From: Paracoccaceae bacterium
GTDB lineage: Bacteria; Pseudomonadota; Alphaproteobacteria; Rhodobacterales; Rhodobacteraceae
Assembly (NCBI GenBank): GCA_024742455.1
Contig: JANSYL010000001.1
Span: 465,771-529,770 of the forward strand
Direction of reading: 5' to 3'
DNA: 64,000 bases
Shown here: positions 38,003 through 47,683 of the stretch, one piece after another
How positions within the stretch are numbered: the stretch's first letter is position 1
Layout of the letters: each line of letters starts with the position of its first letter
Notes under the pieces: model-generated
What the model was told of the DNA's origin: nothing
What the model saw: the letters and a program-made list of their open reading frames with translations, nothing else
Database searches by the model: none
Position numbers and translations under genes: made by a program

Positions 38003-38905
38003 ATGTTGGAGGCCGACCTGACCCCCATCCCGCATATCGCCGAGCTGTCCGAGGCGCCGGGATCGGCTGCATTCTGGCACGGGGGCGCGGGCTGTGACCT
38101 GGCCTTTGTCCGGCGCGGGCCGGTGTTGCTGGTCACCTTCGACAACCTCGCCACCATCGACGAGCGTGACGAGGCACGGCCCTGGCCGATCTGGCAGGAC
38201 AGGCGCGCCGCGACCCTGGGCCTGAGCGTTCTGGGCATCCAGAGCCACCAGAAGGACTGGTATCGCAACGCCGCCACCCCGGTGCTGATCGAGGGGCTGC
38301 GGGCGGCGGGGTTTTTCGACGGCTTCGACCGGGTGTTGTTCACCGGCGCGTCGATGGGGGGCTTCGCGGCGATGGTTTACGCCCATCTCGTGCCCGGGGC
38401 GCGGGTTCTGGCCTTCAGCCCGCAATCGACGCTGAGCCGCAAGATCGCCCCGTTCGAGACCCGCTATCCCTACGTGCAGCGCCGCTTCGACTGGGACAGC
38501 CCCGCCTATCTCGACGCGGCCGATTACGTCGGACGCGCGGCGGGCGGCCATCTGTTCTATGATCCGTTCGTGCCCGAGGACCGCGCGCATGTGGACCGCT
38601 TGCCGGCAGGCGCGCTGGAGGCGGTGAAAATCCCCCATGCCGGGCATCTTCTGGTCCGGGTCGTGGCCAAGGCGGGTGCGCTCGATGTGCTGATGAACGC
38701 CTGTGCGCATCACGAAGACCTGCCGGCGGAATTCTGGACGGCGATGCGCAACCGCCGTGACAACCGCGCCTGGGCGCGCCGTTTTCTGTCGCAGGCCGAA
38801 ACGCGCGGTGACGGGCCGCTGTTGCGGCGGGCCTGCACGGCGCTGGGGGACTATCGCTTCGCGCGGCTTGCGCTGCGGCGGCTGAAGGACGAACAGGCGT
38901 GCTGA
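38003..38905 (+). CDS. Alpha/beta-hydrolase-like protein of unknown role
   Basis: 300 aa from the ATG at 38003; the ribosome site is weak. A nucleophile-elbow-like motif FTGASMGGFAAM (S117 in G-A-S-M-G) and a late His in VKIPHAGHLLV suggest a serine hydrolase fold. The first third (LTPIPHIAELSEAPGSAAFWHGG) is not recognised. It overlaps the GT61 gene by 7 nt, so it may deacylate or otherwise process a glycan. This role is inferred from position. Confidence 0.6.
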   Translation: MLEADLTPIPHIAELSEAPGSAAFWHGGAGCDLAFVRRGPVLLVTFDNLATIDERDEARPWPIWQDRRAATLGLSVLGIQSHQKDWYRNAATPVLIEGLRAAGFFDGFDRVLFTGASMGGFAAMVYAHLVPGARVLAFSPQSTLSRKIAPFETRYPYVQRRFDWDSPAYLDAADYVGRAAGGHLFYDPFVPEDRAHVDRLPAGALEAVKIPHAGHLLVRVVAKAGALDVLMNACAHHEDLPAEFWTAMRNRRDNRAWARRFLSQAETRGDGPLLRRACTALGDYRFARLALRRLKDEQAC

Positions 38906-39963
38906 ATGACAGCATCGAAACCGTTGCGCAGGCGCAGGTGCACCCGCCGGCGGAGGATGGCAGTTGCGGGGTTTTGCGCGCGGATGGGTCTTTCGTCGAG
39001 GCCTCGAAGATCATGCAGAGCGTACGTCGCGGCCCGCCCGCGCCCGCGCCGGTGGCCGCCGAGGGGCTGCCCCGTATCTCGGGCCGCTTTCTTTATGGCG
39101 GCTGGCTCAGGCCGCATTTCGGGCATTTCCTGTTCGAATCCACAGCGCGCCTCTGGGCGCTGGATCAGGCAGGCCAGATCGACGGCATCCTGTTCCTGCC
39201 CTTCCTGCGCGGCAATGTGCGGCGTACGGCAAAGCAACACGCCGGGTTCCTGCGGATCCTTGCCGGGGATGTTCCCCTTGTCTTCGCCGAGACGCCCGCC
39301 ATCGCCGAGGAACTGATCGTGCCCGGCCTCGGGTTTGGCTACGGTCAGGCCGCGCGGGGATCGGAGGCCTATCGCAGGATGATGCGTGCGCGGGTGGCGC
39401 AGGCGGCCGAGCCGGGCCGGGCGCGGCGGCTTTACATTTCGCGCAGCGCGCTGATCGAAAAGCGCGGCGGGGTCTTCGCCGAGACGCGGATCGAGGCGCT
39501 GATGGAGGCGAACGGATACATGGTGGTGCATCCGCAGCGTCTGCCCATCGACGAACAACTGGCGCTTTACCGGGGGGCAGAACGGGTGGTGGCGCTGGAC
39601 GGTTCGGCGCTCCACATGGCGGCCTATGCCCTGCCCGAGGGGGCGCAGGTGGGCATGATCCGGCGGCGCAGCGCCGGGCCGCTCGACGCCATCATCTGGC
39701 ATCTGGAGAGCTTTGCCGCCGCGCGGGTGTCGGTGATCGATGCGCTTGCGCAGGACTGGGTCAATGCGGGCCAGAAACGGGTCGATTACACCTCGATCGG
39801 GGCGCTGGATTTTCCCCGGCTCGAGGCCCTGCTGCTTGAGGCGGGCCTGATCGAACGCGGCATCGGCATCGCCCCCCTGACCGAGGCCGAGATCACCGAG
39901 CATGTGGCCGCGCGGGCACGCGGGCCGATGGCGCCTTTTGCCGGACGAAAGGCCCGCGCGTGA
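38899..39963 (+). CDS. Glycosyltransferase family 61 (DUF563-like) protein
   Basis: 354 aa. It starts with GTG (38899) inside the end of the previous gene. GT61-like features are FLYGGWLRPHFGHFLFES near residue 65, RRLYISRSALIEKRGG, and the ERVVALDGSALHMAAYA block that resembles the family's donor-binding region. Members add sugars such as xylose or act on bacterial surface glycans. Substrates cannot be read from the sequence. It is translationally coupled to the hydrolase-like gene. Confidence 0.72.
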   Translation: MLNDSIETVAQAQVHPPAEDGSCGVLRADGSFVEASKIMQSVRRGPPAPAPVAAEGLPRISGRFLYGGWLRPHFGHFLFESTARLWALDQAGQIDGILFLPFLRGNVRRTAKQHAGFLRILAGDVPLVFAETPAIAEELIVPGLGFGYGQAARGSEAYRRMMRARVAQAAEPGRARRLYISRSALIEKRGGVFAETRIEALMEANGYMVVHPQRLPIDEQLALYRGAERVVALDGSALHMAAYALPEGAQVGMIRRRSAGPLDAIIWHLESFAAARVSVIDALAQDWVNAGQKRVDYTSIGALDFPRLEALLLEAGLIERGIGIAPLTEAEITEHVAARARGPMAPFAGRKARA

Positions 39964-40022
39964 CAGGCGGGAACCAGAGGCAGGCGCCGGTCGCGGCGCC
40001 ACGGCGGCGGAGGGGCTAGACC

Positions 40023-40208
40023 ATGCCGGACGGGATCACCCTTAGCCCGCTTGCGGCCACGGCGATTTTCGTGGTCGCCGTCATTGCGGGCTATCAGTAC
40101 CGCAGGATCTGGAAGGCCGAGGGGCCGCGATGGCAGTTGTGGATTGCCGGATTGGTCGCCGCCATCTGCCTGTTGACCGTGGCTTTCCTGCCGGTGCGTC
40201 CGGCCTGA
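40023..40208 (+). CDS. Small two-segment membrane protein, unknown
   Basis: 61 aa with two hydrophobic stretches (SPLAATAIFVVAVIAGY and LWIAGLVAAICLLTVAFL) joined by a charged loop RRIWKAEGPRWQ. Its ATG is at 40023, 59 bp after the GT61 stop. Function is not recognised. The coding call rests on a clean hydrophobic pattern and codon use. Confidence 0.5.
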   Translation: MPDGITLSPLAATAIFVVAVIAGYQYRRIWKAEGPRWQLWIAGLVAAICLLTVAFLPVRPA

Positions 40209-40224
40209 CGGTGCTGCCTGGGGC

Positions 40225-40464
40225 TCAGCCGTCGCCTTCGGCCATCCGCGCGGCCATCGCACGTGCGCGGCGGCATTGCAGACGGTCGCGCAGCGGGCTG
40301 TCGGGGTCGATCTCTTGCTTGCAGACGAGGCAGTGATCGGCATCCGCGATGGCGTTCAGCCCGCCGCAGCTGCCCTTGATCGTCTTGCCCATCAGCATCA
40401 CGCCAAGCGCCATGCCGACCATGACCAGCAGCAACAGTCCGAAAGCCAGGGCAAAGGTCGCCAT
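40225..40464 (-). CDS. nqrM: Na+-NQR maturation protein NqrM
   Basis: 79 aa. An N-terminal membrane helix (about 3-25) is followed by the NqrM signature KTIKGSCGGLNAIA. Four cysteines (C33, C45, C48, C64) match the conserved set needed for iron delivery to the NqrD/NqrE cluster in known systems. It lies 6 bp after apbE, in one operon divergent from nqrABCDEF. The combination makes the call strong. Confidence 0.9.
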   Translation of the reverse strand: MATFALAFGLLLLVMVGMALGVMLMGKTIKGSCGGLNAIADADHCLVCKQEIDPDSPLRDRLQCRRARAMAARMAEGDG

Positions 40465-40470
40465 CGTGCG

Positions 40471-41484
40471 CTAGCCCTGCAGCGCGGTGAAGCGCGGGCT
40501 TGCGGTGGTGACAAAGCCGGTATCGAACGGTTCCACGAAGACCACGGCAAGGTCTTCGGCCTCCGCCACCTCCAGCCCGCGGTCGCGGCCGAGGATCAGC
40601 ATCGCGGTGGCCCAGGCATCGGCGCGCATCGCGTCATCCGTCAGCACGGTGGCCGAGGCGGTGCGATGCGTGATCGGGCGCCCGGTTTGCGGGTCGAGGA
40701 TATGGGAATAGCGCTGGCCACCGACCTCGAAGAAATTCCGGTAATCGCCCGAGGTCGCCATGCCGAGCCCCGAGACCGATGCGACTGACTGTACCCGGCG
40801 GGCGCTGGCATCGGGCACCTCGATGCCGATCTGCCAATCCCGGCCCTGGGCATTGTGACCCGAGGCATAGAGATCGCCGCCGATCTCGACGAGGAAATCG
40901 GACAGGCCCAGATCGGCGACCGCCCGTGCCACGCGGTCCACGCCATAGCCCTTGCCGATGGCCGACAGGAAGACCTGCGTTTCGGGATGCGCTTTCGTCA
41001 CGGTGCCCGCGTCAAGGCGCAGACCGCCCTGCCCGCTTTGTGCAAGGACCGTATCGATCGCTGTTTGCTCGGGCATCGCCGTCGTCATCCGTTCGGCGCC
41101 GAAGCCCCACAACTCGATAAGCGGGCCGATCGTGATGTCGAATTTCCCGGCGCTCGCGCGGTGCACCTCATCGGCGGCGGCCAGCACATCCGACAGCGCG
41201 GGCGAGACGGTGATGGGCATGGTGCTGGCGGTGCGGTTGAAGCGGCTGACCTCGGAGGCCGCATCCCAGTTCGACAGATGGGTGTTCACCTCATCCAGCG
41301 CGCCGTTGATCGCCGCGACCAGATCGGCCCGCGCCACCCGCGCGTCGGGGTCGATGGCAACGACGTTGAAGGTTGTGCCCATCGTCGGGCCGCTGACCTC
41401 CAGCACCCGCGGCCCGCCCTGGCAGGCAGACAGCACCGCCGGCAGGACCGGAAGGACGAAAAGGGAGCGACGGGAAAGGTTCAT
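40471..41484 (-). CDS. apbE: FAD:protein FMN transferase ApbE
   Basis: Periplasmic lipoprotein that attaches FMN to Thr residues of NqrB and NqrC. The product is 337 aa. It has a signal peptide with lipobox LSAC (C21). Family motifs are PTMGTTFNV, HLSNWDAASEVSRFN, FLSAIGKGYGVDRVA, FLVEIGGDLYASG and SHILDPQTGRPITH. It is divergent from nqrA and cotranscribed with nqrM. Its targets are visible in the window as DGFSGAT (NqrB) and DGLSGAT (NqrC). Confidence 0.95.
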   Translation of the reverse strand: MNLSRRSLFVLPVLPAVLSACQGGPRVLEVSGPTMGTTFNVVAIDPDARVARADLVAAINGALDEVNTHLSNWDAASEVSRFNRTASTMPITVSPALSDVLAAADEVHRASAGKFDITIGPLIELWGFGAERMTTAMPEQTAIDTVLAQSGQGGLRLDAGTVTKAHPETQVFLSAIGKGYGVDRVARAVADLGLSDFLVEIGGDLYASGHNAQGRDWQIGIEVPDASARRVQSVASVSGLGMATSGDYRNFFEVGGQRYSHILDPQTGRPITHRTASATVLTDDAMRADAWATAMLILGRDRGLEVAEAEDLAVVFVEPFDTGFVTTASPRFTALQG

Positions 41485-41550
41485 GTGAATCAGCCTGCAC
41501 GGTGGTCGATTTGTATCAATTATCCCTAGCGCAAAAGCGGCACACGTTTA

Positions 41551-41580
41551 TTGCGACATAGTAGCCTACGACACAAGAAT
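41551..41580 (+). promoter_or_regulatory. Candidate nqr operon promoter
   Basis: TTGCGA (41551-41556) and AAGAAT (41575-41580) are 18 bp apart, about 60 bp before nqrA. The spacer is visibly AT-richer than its surroundings. This is a weak match, and a GATAAT box on the other strand could serve apbE. Confidence 0.3.
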
Positions 41581-41641
41581 AAGTTGTAAACGCTGCCTGT
41601 GCAGGTAATTCGGGATCACCGTGCAATCCGTGACAGGTAGA

Positions 41642-43018
41642 ATGAAAGCCAGGGCCCGCTCTTTCGACACCCCCGTCCATCGCTTCTCGTTCAGGAAGGG
41701 TTTGGACCTGCCCGTGGCCGGCCCCCCGGCACAAGAAATTCATGCCGCGCGCGCTGTGCGCACCGTCGCCGTTCTTGGCGACGACTACATCGGGCTCAAG
41801 CCGCGCCTCGAGGTGGCAGAAGGCGATATCGTCGGCCTCGGCGCACCGATTTTCGCTCATAAGGACACGCCCGACGTAAAGGTCACCGCCCCCGCGGCCG
41901 GCCGGATAAAGGCAATCAATCGCGGCGCGCGGCGCGCGCTGATCTCGGTCGAGATCGAGGTGGATGACGGCGCGGCCGACGCGGTCGATTTCAGCGCCAT
42001 CGGCAGTGCCGGCACCGCCGACGGCCTCGCCGCGAAACTGGCTGCTGCAGGCCTTTGGACGGCATTCCGCACCCGGCCCTATTCCAAGGTGCCCGCCACC
42101 GATACCCGGCCCGAGGCGATTTTCGTCACCGCGATGGACAGTGAGCCCTTGGCGGGCAATGCCGCGCTGATCATCGGCACCGACCCGGACGCGTTCCGCG
42201 ACGGGCTGGCCGCGATCACGCGGCTGACCGAGGGTGTGACCTATCTGTGTTACGCCGACGGCGCGGATGTGCCTGGCGGCGATCTGCCCGGGGTGGAACA
42301 GGCCAGTTTCGCCGGACCGCATCCTGCAGGCCTTGCGGGCACGCATATCCATTACCTGCACCCGCCCCTGCCCGAGCGTCCCGTCTGGACCATCGGCTAT
42401 GCGGATGTGATGGCCATCGGCCGCCTGTTGCAGACCGGTCGCCTGGACCCCACCCGCATCGTGGCGCTTGCCGGGCCGCTGGTGAAACATCCGCGCCTGA
42501 TCCGCACCCGGTCGGGCGCGTCGATGGTGGACCTGACCGAGGGCGAGATCGATGACAGTGTCGCCTACCGCCTGATCTCGGGCTCGATCCTGAGCGGACG
42601 TGCGGGCGCGGGGCCGGATGCCTATCTGGGACGCTACGCCCGCCAGATCACCGTGATCGAAGAAGACCGCCGACAGATCCCGATGGGATGGATCCGGCCG
42701 ATGCCGAGGAAATACGCGGTGCAGCCGGTGCTCGGCTCGGCGCTGGCCGCACGCCTGTTCCCGCTGACGTCGAACCTGAATGGCGGCCGCCGCGCGATGG
42801 TGCCCACCGGCACATTCGAGACACTGATGCCGCAGGATTACCTGCCCACCCAATTGCTGCGCGCGCTTCTGGTGATGGACACCGACACCGCGCAGGCGCT
42901 TGGCGCGCTGGAGCTGGACGAGGAAGACCTCGGGCTGGTGGGTTTCGCCTGTCCGGCGAAATACGAGTACGGGCTGGCCCTGCGTGACAGCCTGACGAAG
43001 ATCGAGAAAGAAGGATAA
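41642..43018 (+). CDS. nqrA: Na+-translocating NADH:quinone reductase subunit A
   Basis: Peripheral cytoplasmic subunit contributing to the quinone site of Na+-NQR. 458 aa from the ATG at 41642, with AGG at 41634-41636 as ribosome site; an in-frame GTG at 41621 is an alternative. RKGLDLPVAGPPAQEIHAAR is the hallmark start. LSGRAGAGPDAYLGRYARQI and QPVLGSALAARLFPLT are typical. First gene of nqrABCDEF; nqrB starts 4 bp after the stop. Confidence 0.95.
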   Translation: MKARARSFDTPVHRFSFRKGLDLPVAGPPAQEIHAARAVRTVAVLGDDYIGLKPRLEVAEGDIVGLGAPIFAHKDTPDVKVTAPAAGRIKAINRGARRALISVEIEVDDGAADAVDFSAIGSAGTADGLAAKLAAAGLWTAFRTRPYSKVPATDTRPEAIFVTAMDSEPLAGNAALIIGTDPDAFRDGLAAITRLTEGVTYLCYADGADVPGGDLPGVEQASFAGPHPAGLAGTHIHYLHPPLPERPVWTIGYADVMAIGRLLQTGRLDPTRIVALAGPLVKHPRLIRTRSGASMVDLTEGEIDDSVAYRLISGSILSGRAGAGPDAYLGRYARQITVIEEDRRQIPMGWIRPMPRKYAVQPVLGSALAARLFPLTSNLNGGRRAMVPTGTFETLMPQDYLPTQLLRALLVMDTDTAQALGALELDEEDLGLVGFACPAKYEYGLALRDSLTKIEKEG

Positions 43019-43022
43019 GCGC

Positions 43023-44231
43023 ATGGGTTTGCGTCGCTTTTTCGACCGGATCGAGCCGAATTTCGAACGCGGCGGCAAATGGGAACGCCTGTTTCCGATG
43101 TACGAGATGGTGGAAAGTTTCCTTTTCACCCCGAAAACCGTCACCACCGCCGCGCCCCATGCCCGCTCCTATATCGATATGAAGCGGATCATGACCTACG
43201 TGGTGCTGGCGACGGTGCCCTGCATCCTGTTCGGCCTTTACAATGTGGGCTTTCAGATCAACACCGCGCTGCAGACCCATGACGCGACCGGCTGGCGCGC
43301 GGGCCTGATCGCGGCATGGGGCATCGGGTTCGACCCCGACAACGTGCTCGGCAACATGGCGCACGGGCTTCTGTATTTCCTGCCGATCTATGTCACGACA
43401 CTGGTCGTCGGCGGGTTCTGGGAGGTGCTGTTCGCCACCATCCGCCGCCACGAGGTGAACGAGGGGTTCCTCGTCACCTCGATGCTGTTTGCGCTGATCC
43501 TGCCGCCCAATGTGCCGCTATGGCAGGTGGCGCTCGGCATCTCCTTCGGCGTGGTCATCGGCAAGGAAGTCTTCGGCGGCACCGGCAAGAATTTCCTGAA
43601 CCCCGCCCTGACCGGCCGCGCATTCCTGTATTTCGCCTATCCCGCCTATATGTCAGGCGACACGGTCTGGACGCCGGTCGACGGGTTTTCCGGCGCGACG
43701 ATGCTGTCAGTGTCGGCGTCCGACGGGTATCAGCAGCTGCTGGCCCATGGCGTGACCTGGTCGGATGCGTTCCTGGGCTTCATGCAGGGGTCCATCGGCG
43801 AAACCTCGGCGCTCGCCTGTCTGATCGGCCTGACCTTCCTTCTGATTACGCGGATCGCCAACTGGCGCATGGTGGTGGGCTGTCTGGGCGGCACCATCGC
43901 CTTTTCGCTGCTGCTGAATGCCATCGGGTCCGACACCAACCCGATGTTCGCGATGCCGTGGTACTGGCACATCGTGATGGGCGGCTATGCCTTTGGCCTG
44001 GCCTTCATGGTGACCGAGCCGGTGTCGGGCGCCCATACCAACCTGGGGCGCTTCATATACGGCGCGCTGATCGGGTTCATGGTGGTGATGATCCGCGTGC
44101 TGAACCCCGCTTTCCCCGAAGGCATGATGCTGGCGATCCTGTTCGGCAACGTCTTCGCCCCGCTGATCGACCATTTCGTGGTGCAGGCCAATATCAAACG
44201 GAGGATGCGCCGCCATGTCCGAGCAGCCTGA
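43023..44231 (+). CDS. nqrB: Na+-translocating NADH:quinone reductase subunit B
   Basis: Integral membrane subunit, 402 aa, carrying covalent FMN and the ion path. The flavinylation motif is DGFSGAT with T226 as acceptor. Multiple membrane helices are evident, for example MTYVVLATVPCILFGLYNVG and LLYFLPIYVTTLVVGGFWEV. It overlaps nqrC by 17 nt. Confidence 0.97.
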   Translation: MGLRRFFDRIEPNFERGGKWERLFPMYEMVESFLFTPKTVTTAAPHARSYIDMKRIMTYVVLATVPCILFGLYNVGFQINTALQTHDATGWRAGLIAAWGIGFDPDNVLGNMAHGLLYFLPIYVTTLVVGGFWEVLFATIRRHEVNEGFLVTSMLFALILPPNVPLWQVALGISFGVVIGKEVFGGTGKNFLNPALTGRAFLYFAYPAYMSGDTVWTPVDGFSGATMLSVSASDGYQQLLAHGVTWSDAFLGFMQGSIGETSALACLIGLTFLLITRIANWRMVVGCLGGTIAFSLLLNAIGSDTNPMFAMPWYWHIVMGGYAFGLAFMVTEPVSGAHTNLGRFIYGALIGFMVVMIRVLNPAFPEGMMLAILFGNVFAPLIDHFVVQANIKRRMRRHVRAA

Positions 44232-45030
44232 CATCTCCCCCCGCCCCGGCCTGATCCGTCGGTTCCTGAACCTGCCGACCGACTCGGTGCCGAAAACCGT
44301 GGCCGTGGCGGTGACGCTGTGCCTGGTGGCCTCGATGGTGGTGTCTGCCGCTGCGGTGACCCTGCGCCCGGTGCAGGAGGCCAACGCGCTGCGCAACAAG
44401 CTGGTCAACATCCTGCAGGTCGCGGGTGTCTATGATCCCGAAGTCGATGTGCTGGAGGCCTTCGAAGCCTTCGAGACGCATGTCCTTGACCTCGACACCG
44501 GCACCTTCACTGACCGCTTTGACCCGGCGACCTTCGACGATGCCGCCGCCGCCGAGAACCCCGAAACCTCTGTCGTGCTGACCGACGACCCGGCGGGCAT
44601 CGGGCGGCAGGCGCGTTTCGTGTCGGTCTACGTGCTGCGCGATGTGGCGGGCGAGATCGACAAGGTGGTGCTTCCGATCCATGGCTACGGGCTGTGGTCG
44701 ACGCTATATGGCTTCATTGCGGTCGAGGAAAACGGCAACGATATCTATGGCCTGCAATTCTACGATCATGCCGAGACCCCGGGCCTTGGCGCCGAGGTCG
44801 ACAACCCGCGCTGGCGCGCGCTGTGGAACGGGCAACGCCTGTTCGGCGACGACGGTTCGCTGCAGATCACCGTGGGCCGCACCGCCCCTGCAGCCGGTGC
44901 CGACTACCATATCGACGGTCTGTCGGGGGCCACGCTGACCACGACGGGCGTCAACAATCTGGTGCGGTTCTGGATGGGTGAGACCGGCTATGCGCCCTTC
45001 CTCGAAAACCTCAGGTCGGGAGAGATGTGA
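44215..45030 (+). CDS. nqrC: Na+-translocating NADH:quinone reductase subunit C
   Basis: 271 aa with one N-terminal membrane helix (about 28-48) and a periplasmic FMN domain. The flavinylation motif is DGLSGAT with T240 as acceptor, the second target of Apb[27 protein letters not shown] is typical. Its stop overlaps the start of nqrD (TGATG). Confidence 0.97.
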   Translation: MSEQPDISPRPGLIRRFLNLPTDSVPKTVAVAVTLCLVASMVVSAAAVTLRPVQEANALRNKLVNILQVAGVYDPEVDVLEAFEAFETHVLDLDTGTFTDRFDPATFDDAAAAENPETSVVLTDDPAGIGRQARFVSVYVLRDVAGEIDKVVLPIHGYGLWSTLYGFIAVEENGNDIYGLQFYDHAETPGLGAEVDNPRWRALWNGQRLFGDDGSLQITVGRTAPAAGADYHIDGLSGATLTTTGVNNLVRFWMGETGYAPFLENLRSGEM

Positions 45031-45683
45031 TGGCACAAACCCGCAAGGACATGCTGACCGACCCGCTGGTCGACAACAACCCGATCACCCTTCAGGTGCT
45101 CGGCATCTGTTCGGCGCTCGCGGTGACATCGTCGCTGCAGGTGTCCTTCGTGATGGCTTTGGCGGTGACGCTGGTGACGGCGTTCTCGTCGATGTTCATC
45201 TCGATGCTCAGGAACCACATCCCCGGCTCGATCCGGATCATCGTGCAGATGGTGATCATTGCCTCGCTGGTGATCGTGGTGGACCAGATCCTCAAGGCCT
45301 ATGCCTACGAGATTTCCAAGACACTGTCGGTCTTCGTGGGGCTGATCATCACCAATTGCATCGTGATGGGCCGCGCCGAAGCGTTCGCGATGAAGAACCC
45401 CCCGGTGGCATCCTTCATCGACGGCATCGGCAACGGGATGGGCTATGGCCTGATCCTGATGCTGGTGGGCTTCGTGCGCGAATTGTTCGGCGCGGGCAGC
45501 CTGTTCGGCGTCACCATCCTGCAGACGGTCAACAATGGCGGCTGGTACGTGCCCAACGGGTTGCTGCTGCTGCCGCCCTCGGCCTTCTTCCTGATCGGCC
45601 TGATCATCTGGGCCTTCCGGTCGTGGAAGCCCGAACAGGTCGAAAAGCGTGAATACAAGATCCAGACGGTGGAGGCGCATTGA
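45030..45683 (+). CDS. nqrD: Na+-translocating NADH:quinone reductase subunit D
   Basis: 217-aa membrane subunit from the ATG at 45030, one base overlap with the nqrC stop. The [21 protein letters not shown] start and [20 protein letters not shown] block (with the Cys that shares the Fe-S centre with NqrE) are characteristic. It pairs with NqrE as an inverted-topology partner. Confidence 0.97.
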   Translation: MAQTRKDMLTDPLVDNNPITLQVLGICSALAVTSSLQVSFVMALAVTLVTAFSSMFISMLRNHIPGSIRIIVQMVIIASLVIVVDQILKAYAYEISKTLSVFVGLIITNCIVMGRAEAFAMKNPPVASFIDGIGNGMGYGLILMLVGFVRELFGAGSLFGVTILQTVNNGGWYVPNGLLLLPPSAFFLIGLIIWAFRSWKPEQVEKREYKIQTVEAH

Positions 45684-46291
45684 TGGACGGCCTCATTTCC
45701 CTCGCCGTCAAGGCGATCTTCGTTGAAAACCTCGCGCTCAGCTTCTTCCTCGGGATGTGCACCTTCATCGCGGTGTCCAAGAAAATCTCGACCGCGATCG
45801 GGCTGGGTATCTCGGTGATGATCGTGCAGGCCATCACGGTGCCTGCCAACAACCTGATCCTGACCTATGTCCTTGCCCCGGGCGCGCTGGCCTGGGCGGG
45901 CTTTCCCGAGGTCGATCTGACCTTCCTCGGCCTGATCTCCTATATCGGGGTGATCGCGGCGCTGGTGCAGATCCTCGAGATGGTGCTCGATAAGTATTTC
46001 CCGCCGCTTTACAACGCCCTGGGCGTGTTCCTGCCGCTGATCACCGTGAATTGCGCGATCCTGGGCGGGTCACTGTTCATGGTGGAACGCGATTACAACT
46101 TCGCCGAGTCCATGACCTACGGCCTGTCCTCGGGTTTCGGATGGGCGCTGGCGATCACCGCGATGGCGGGGGTGCGCGAGAAACTGAAATACGCCGACAT
46201 TCCCGACGGCCTGCAGGGTCTCGGGATCACCTTCATCACCGCCGGGCTGATGGCACTTGCCTTCATGTCCTTCTCCGGCGTGCGCCTCTGA
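45683..46291 (+). CDS. nqrE: Na+-translocating NADH:quinone reductase subunit E
   Basis: 202-aa membrane subunit from the ATG at 45683, overlapping the nqrD stop by one base. [20 protein letters not shown] and [20 protein letters not shown] contain the two conserved cysteine regions shared with NqrD for the intramembrane iron-sulfur site. Confidence 0.97.
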   Translation: MDGLISLAVKAIFVENLALSFFLGMCTFIAVSKKISTAIGLGISVMIVQAITVPANNLILTYVLAPGALAWAGFPEVDLTFLGLISYIGVIAALVQILEMVLDKYFPPLYNALGVFLPLITVNCAILGGSLFMVERDYNFAESMTYGLSSGFGWALAITAMAGVREKLKYADIPDGLQGLGITFITAGLMALAFMSFSGVRL

Positions 46292-46304
46292 GGGAGGGAG
46301 AGAC

Positions 46305-47528
46305 ATGGCAACCTTCGGACTAGGCGTCGTTCTTTTCACCATGATCGTGCTGATGCTGGTGGCGGTCATCATGGCCGCCCGGTCGAAACTGGTGTCGACC
46401 GGCAATGTCGAGATCACGATCAACGGCGAACGCACCATTTCGGTGCCTGCGGGCGGCAAACTGCTTCAGACGCTGGCGGCACAGAAACTGTTCGTGCCCT
46501 CTGCCTGCGGCGGCGGGGGAACCTGCGCGCAATGCCGGGTGCGCGTGCATGAGGGCGGCGGGTCGATCCTGCCGACCGAGGAAAGCCATATCACCAAGCG
46601 TGAGGCCGCCTGCGGCGACCGCCTGTCCTGCCAGGTGGCGGTCAAGCAGGACATGAAGATCGAGGTCCCCGAAGAGGTTTTCGGCGTCAAGAAATGGGAC
46701 TGCACCGTCCGGTCGAACGACAATGTCGCCACATTCATCAAGGAACTGGTGCTGGAACTGCCCGAAGGCGAAGACGTCAATTTCCGCGCCGGGGGCTATA
46801 TCCAGATCGAGGCACCCGCCCACCACGTGTCCTACAAGGATTTCGAGGTCGAGGACGAATACCGCCCCGATTGGGACAAGTTCAATCTGTGGCGCTACGA
46901 ATCGACCGTGGGCGAGCCGCTGGAACGGGCCTATTCCATGGCCAATTACCCGGACGAGAAGGGCATCATCATGCTGAATGTCCGCGTGGCCTCGCCGCCA
47001 CCCGGGGCGGATGGCATTCCGCCGGGCAAGATGTCGTCCTTCATCTTCAACCTCAAACCCGGCGACAAGGTCACCATCTCGGGCCCGTTCGGCGAATTCT
47101 TCGCCCGCGACACCCAGAAGGAGATGATCTTCATCGGCGGCGGCGCGGGTATGGCACCGATGCGCAGCCACATCTTCGATCAGCTCAAGCGGCTGGAAAA
47201 CCGCGGTCGCAAGATCTCCTTCTGGTATGGCGCACGGTCCAAGCGCGAGATGTTCTATGTGCAGGATTTCGACCAGCTGGCCGAGGAGTTCGACAATTTC
47301 GAATGGCATGTCGCCCTGTCGGACGCCCTGCCCGAGGATGACTGGACGGGGTATACCGGGTTCATCCACAACGTCCTTTACGAGGAATACCTCAAGGATC
47401 ACCCGGCGCCGGAAGATTGCGAATACTACATGTGCGGCCCGCCGATCATGAACCAGTCGGGCATCAACATGCTGCTCGAGCTTGGGGTCGACCGCGAGGA
47501 CATCATGCTGGACGATTTCGGCGGCTGA
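46305..47528 (+). CDS. nqrF: Na+-translocating NADH:quinone reductase subunit F
   Basis: 407-aa NADH-oxidising subunit from the ATG at 46305 (AGGGAGGGAG upstream). One N-terminal membrane helix is followed by a 2Fe-2S ferredoxin domain with C68, C74, C77 and C109. An FAD domain ([14 protein letters not shown]) and a NADH domain ([32 protein letters not shown]) complete the electron entry path. It is the last gene of the operon and is followed by a strong terminator. Confidence 0.97.
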   Translation: MATFGLGVVLFTMIVLMLVAVIMAARSKLVSTGNVEITINGERTISVPAGGKLLQTLAAQKLFVPSACGGGGTCAQCRVRVHEGGGSILPTEESHITKREAACGDRLSCQVAVKQDMKIEVPEEVFGVKKWDCTVRSNDNVATFIKELVLELPEGEDVNFRAGGYIQIEAPAHHVSYKDFEVEDEYRPDWDKFNLWRYESTVGEPLERAYSMANYPDEKGIIMLNVRVASPPPGADGIPPGKMSSFIFNLKPGDKVTISGPFGEFFARDTQKEMIFIGGGAGMAPMRSHIFDQLKRLENRGRKISFWYGARSKREMFYVQDFDQLAEEFDNFEWHVALSDALPEDDWTGYTGFIHNVLYEEYLKDHPAPEDCEYYMCGPPIMNQSGINMLLELGVDREDIMLDDFGG

Positions 47529-47554
47529 TCCGCCCTGTCCCTTACCAGACACCG

Positions 47555-47580
47555 CCCCGGCCGCTTCGGCCGGGGTTTTT
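47555..47580 (+). terminator. Rho-independent terminator of the nqr operon
   Basis: CCCCGGCCG (47555-47563) pairs perfectly with CGGCCGGGG (47567-47575) across a 3-nt loop, followed by five T residues (47576-47580). Confidence 0.92.
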
Positions 47581-47683
47581 CGTTGTCCGCCCCGATCACG
47601 ACCGATCACGCAGGTTTGGGGTGAACATCCCGGGGGCCAGAGGCTAGAAGGCCCGGAACAGACCGACCAGTTGGAGGCCGCCC

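Noticed and set aside
38003..38905. PAPS reductase (a label that could be attached to such proteins)
   Set aside because: No PP-motif or C-terminal ECGLH-type motif is visible; the G-A-S-M-G elbow favours an alpha/beta hydrolase fold.
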